A stretch of DNA of 11,864 nt. Source: an uncultured Ruminococcus sp. Lineage in GTDB: Bacteria; Bacillota; Clostridia; Oscillospirales; Ruminococcaceae. The notes beneath the pieces were generated by a model. It had not been told where the DNA came from and ran no database searches. It saw only the letters and a program-made list of their open reading frames with translations. Location: contig CAMWUF010000010.1 of assembly GCA_947177375.1 (NCBI GenBank), positions 1 to 11,864 of the forward strand, in the 5' to 3' direction. Made by a program: the position numbers and the translations under genes. Shown here one piece after another: positions 10,488 to 11,864 of the stretch (within the stretch, counting starts at the first letter, position 1; each line of letters begins with the position of its first letter).

Positions 10488-10576
10488 GCCGAGACAGAGA
10501 ACAATTCTGTTGTTTGCCGTCAAGTTGGTGGAATGTTATATTCCACCAATACAAAAAAAGAGGTGATTTTTTATGA
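10484..10576 (+). CDS. Possible 30-residue coupled ORF
   Basis: The frame from ATG 10484 overlaps the upstream stop by ATGA, and its own stop (10574-10576) overlaps the integrase start by ATGA, so it could couple translation of the two. The peptide starts MSRDREQFCCLPSSWW and is basic near its end. GGAGG lies only two bases before the ATG, too close for good initiation, and most of its middle is a perfect hairpin, so it may be only a gap that happens to be open. Confidence 0.25.
   Translation: MSRDREQFCCLPSSWWNVIFHQYKKRGDFL
10525..10549. repeat. Perfect 10-bp inverted repeat before the integrase gene
   Basis: TTGGTGGAAT (10525-10534), GTTAT, ATTCCACCAA (10540-10549). No T run follows on either strand, so it is not a standard terminator. 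It may bind integrase or an excision factor, or fold in the mRNA just before the integrase ribosome site. Confidence 0.65.
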
Positions 10577-11613
10577 TGACATTTGAACAGCTTGGGAAGT
10601 TAGCCCTGCAAATGCAAATGCTTTACGTTCAGGGTATGAACGCTGGAGCAAAACCTAATGACTTAATAAATTTAGCAGATGACGATTTGACATTTTCTAT
10701 TTCAGAATTTCCAGATACTCTAACAATGAAAATTTGCACAGAAAATTTTCTAAACTCAAAAAAATATACAGTAAGACGAAGCACTTATTATAGATATATT
10801 AGATGTTTCAAAAATTTTGTACTGCCGTTCTTTGGTGATATGCATTTGAAATCTATTACAGGAAAAATAGTACAGGATTTCGTGAATGCAATGCTACATC
10901 AAGGCATGAATCCGAAGTCAATCAAATACTGTGTGGCAATGTTGAAAAGTGTTTTGCTTTGTGCAGAAGCAGACGGTGCTATTATCATGCCTGCCATTCG
11001 TCCACACTATCCGAAACAGTGTAAACAAGAACATCAAATTTTATCAGATGAAGATTTTTACAGATTAAATAATTATCTTTTGCAGGAAAACAATCCTATT
11101 TCTACAGCATTGCTGATTGTTATGCACACTGGAATTAGATTGGGTGAAGCATGTGCTTTGCAATGGAACGACATTGATTTCAAAAATAGTAGCATTTATA
11201 TCAGACATAGTGTGAAGCGGTATTACATACCTGATGAAAAAAGAACCATCTGCGAACTTGGCGAGCCAAAAACTTTAAAAAGTAAACGGCGAATTTATAT
11301 ATCACAGTGGCTTGTTGATATTTTAAAACAACGTCAAGGCAAAGGATTTATCTGTACTAGAGCTGAAAAATTCTGCAATCCTGAAACGTTGCGAAATGCA
11401 CTAAACAAGAGATTGAAAACTTTAGGCATTCCACACGTTAGATTTCACGATTTAAGGCACGGCTTTGCAACCAGAGCTATTAACGGTGCAGGTGTCGACC
11501 CGAAAACAGTAGCAGAAATTTTGGGTCATGAACGTTGTAACATCACGCTTGATATTTATACAGCGTGTACGGCACAAATGCAAATTGAAGCAATTGAAAA
11601 AATCCAAAATTAA
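10573..11613 (+). CDS. int: Tyrosine recombinase / phage-type integrase
   Basis: A 346-residue site-specific recombinase that would integrate and excise the element. Residues about 55-135 form the SAM-like core-binding domain; 155-340 form the catalytic domain. All catalytic residues are visible: Arg189 (HTGIRLGEA), Lys236 (TLKSKRR), His292 and Arg295 (HDLRHGFATR), His319 (LGHE) and Tyr329 (DIYT). Length is normal for phage and ICE integrases, so it looks functional. AGAGGTG (10560-10566) lies seven bases before the first of two adjacent ATGs. It is cotranscribed with the small genes upstream under the promoter at 9531, apparently controlled by repressor 2. Its att site cannot be placed from this window: no tRNA gene or direct-repeat pair is seen. 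Confidence 0.95.
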   Translation: MMTFEQLGKLALQMQMLYVQGMNAGAKPNDLINLADDDLTFSISEFPDTLTMKICTENFLNSKKYTVRRSTYYRYIRCFKNFVLPFFGDMHLKSITGKIVQDFVNAMLHQGMNPKSIKYCVAMLKSVLLCAEADGAIIMPAIRPHYPKQCKQEHQILSDEDFYRLNNYLLQENNPISTALLIVMHTGIRLGEACALQWNDIDFKNSSIYIRHSVKRYYIPDEKRTICELGEPKTLKSKRRIYISQWLVDILKQRQGKGFICTRAEKFCNPETLRNALNKRLKTLGIPHVRFHDLRHGFATRAINGAGVDPKTVAEILGHERCNITLDIYTACTAQMQIEAIEKIQN

Positions 11614-11636
11614 AAAAACAAAAGGAGATGTTATTT

Positions 11637-11864
11637 ATGTTAAGAAGTGAATTTGAAAATTTGACAGGTATTTATCCGCCAGAAAATTTATTCGAGGTGA
11701 TTCAAGAAGCCTACACACAATCCAAATTAAGCAAGCGTGATTTTTGCCATCAGTACAAATTTAATGTTGGTAGACTTGCTGAAAAAATTCAGCAAGAAAC
11801 AAACAAGCGTGCGTGCCAGACAACTTACCTGTATGGAACAATGCTAGGTAATGCAAGAATGAAA
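11637..11864 (+). CDS. Conserved hypothetical protein, runs off the window (partial)
   Basis: Starts 23 bases after the integrase with AAAGGAGATG before the ATG and is still open after 76 codons at the window end. It reads MLRSEFENLTGIYPPENL and then VIQEAYTQSKLSKRDFCHQY and GRLAEKIQQETNK. An 'F..LTG.YP...y..I..AY......K..FC..Y' pattern is one I recall from conserved hypothetical proteins on Clostridia mobile elements; no activity is known to me. Being downstream of the integrase without a terminator between, it probably belongs to the same operon. Confidence 0.7.
   Translation, partial: MLRSEFENLTGIYPPENLFEVIQEAYTQSKLSKRDFCHQYKFNVGRLAEKIQQETNKRACQTTYLYGTMLGNARMK

Noticed and set aside
10228..10523. 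Minus-strand ORFs opposite the 127-residue protein gene
   Set aside because: They are shadows of the plus-strand gene, which has a good ribosome site and operon context.

Overview
The window is AT-rich DNA of a low-GC Gram-positive bacterium, most likely a gut-type member of Clostridia (inferred from strong AAGGAGG ribosome sites, TTGACA/TATAAT promoters and the protein families present). It looks like accessory DNA: the edge of a decayed prophage followed by an integrative element with its own replication, copy-control and integration genes.

Layout. 1-680: phage lysis region, with the end of an unknown gene, a complete holin, then a DNA methyltransferase cut off after 56 codons; no endolysin is seen. 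730-1623: two tandem copies of a par/Fst-like type I toxin-antitoxin locus. Each has a 27-residue membrane peptide mRNA, a convergent antisense RNA, a shared two-way terminator, and repeats that let the antisense RNA reach the toxin start site. 1674-4760: a wreckage and cargo zone. It holds a coiled-coil ORF without a good start, a serine-recombinase relic with stops, a small Cys-rich protein gene, a tail tape-measure relic, and an intact 302-residue unknown protein. 4760-5540: non-coding DNA with terminators and a 13-copy iteron array (AACGTCAAC in both orientations), a probable replication origin. 5541-7841: a 766-residue Bro-N + TOPRIM + RecA-like helicase protein with a well-formed internal start site. 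7842-8217: its control region, holding a promoter towards rep, a structured leader, and two predicted small RNAs on the opposite strand. One overlaps the leader head-on; the other starts with an antisense copy of the rep start site. 8200-9772: two related switch modules, each an XRE repressor (minus strand) divergent from a small acidic/helical protein (plus strand). 9593-11864: a plus-strand operon of small unknown proteins, a tyrosine integrase and an unknown gene running off the end.

How the parts may work together (inference). Integrase would move the element. The Bro-N/helicase-primase would act at the adjacent iterons as an initiator/helicase, its level held down by small RNAs as in plasmid copy-number control. 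The XRE repressors would decide between quiet and active states, and the type I toxin pair would stabilise the region. The strongest candidates for something undescribed are the rep control region (7842-8186) and the Bro-N/helicase fusion with its nested start. All family names come from reading motifs by eye; no search was run.
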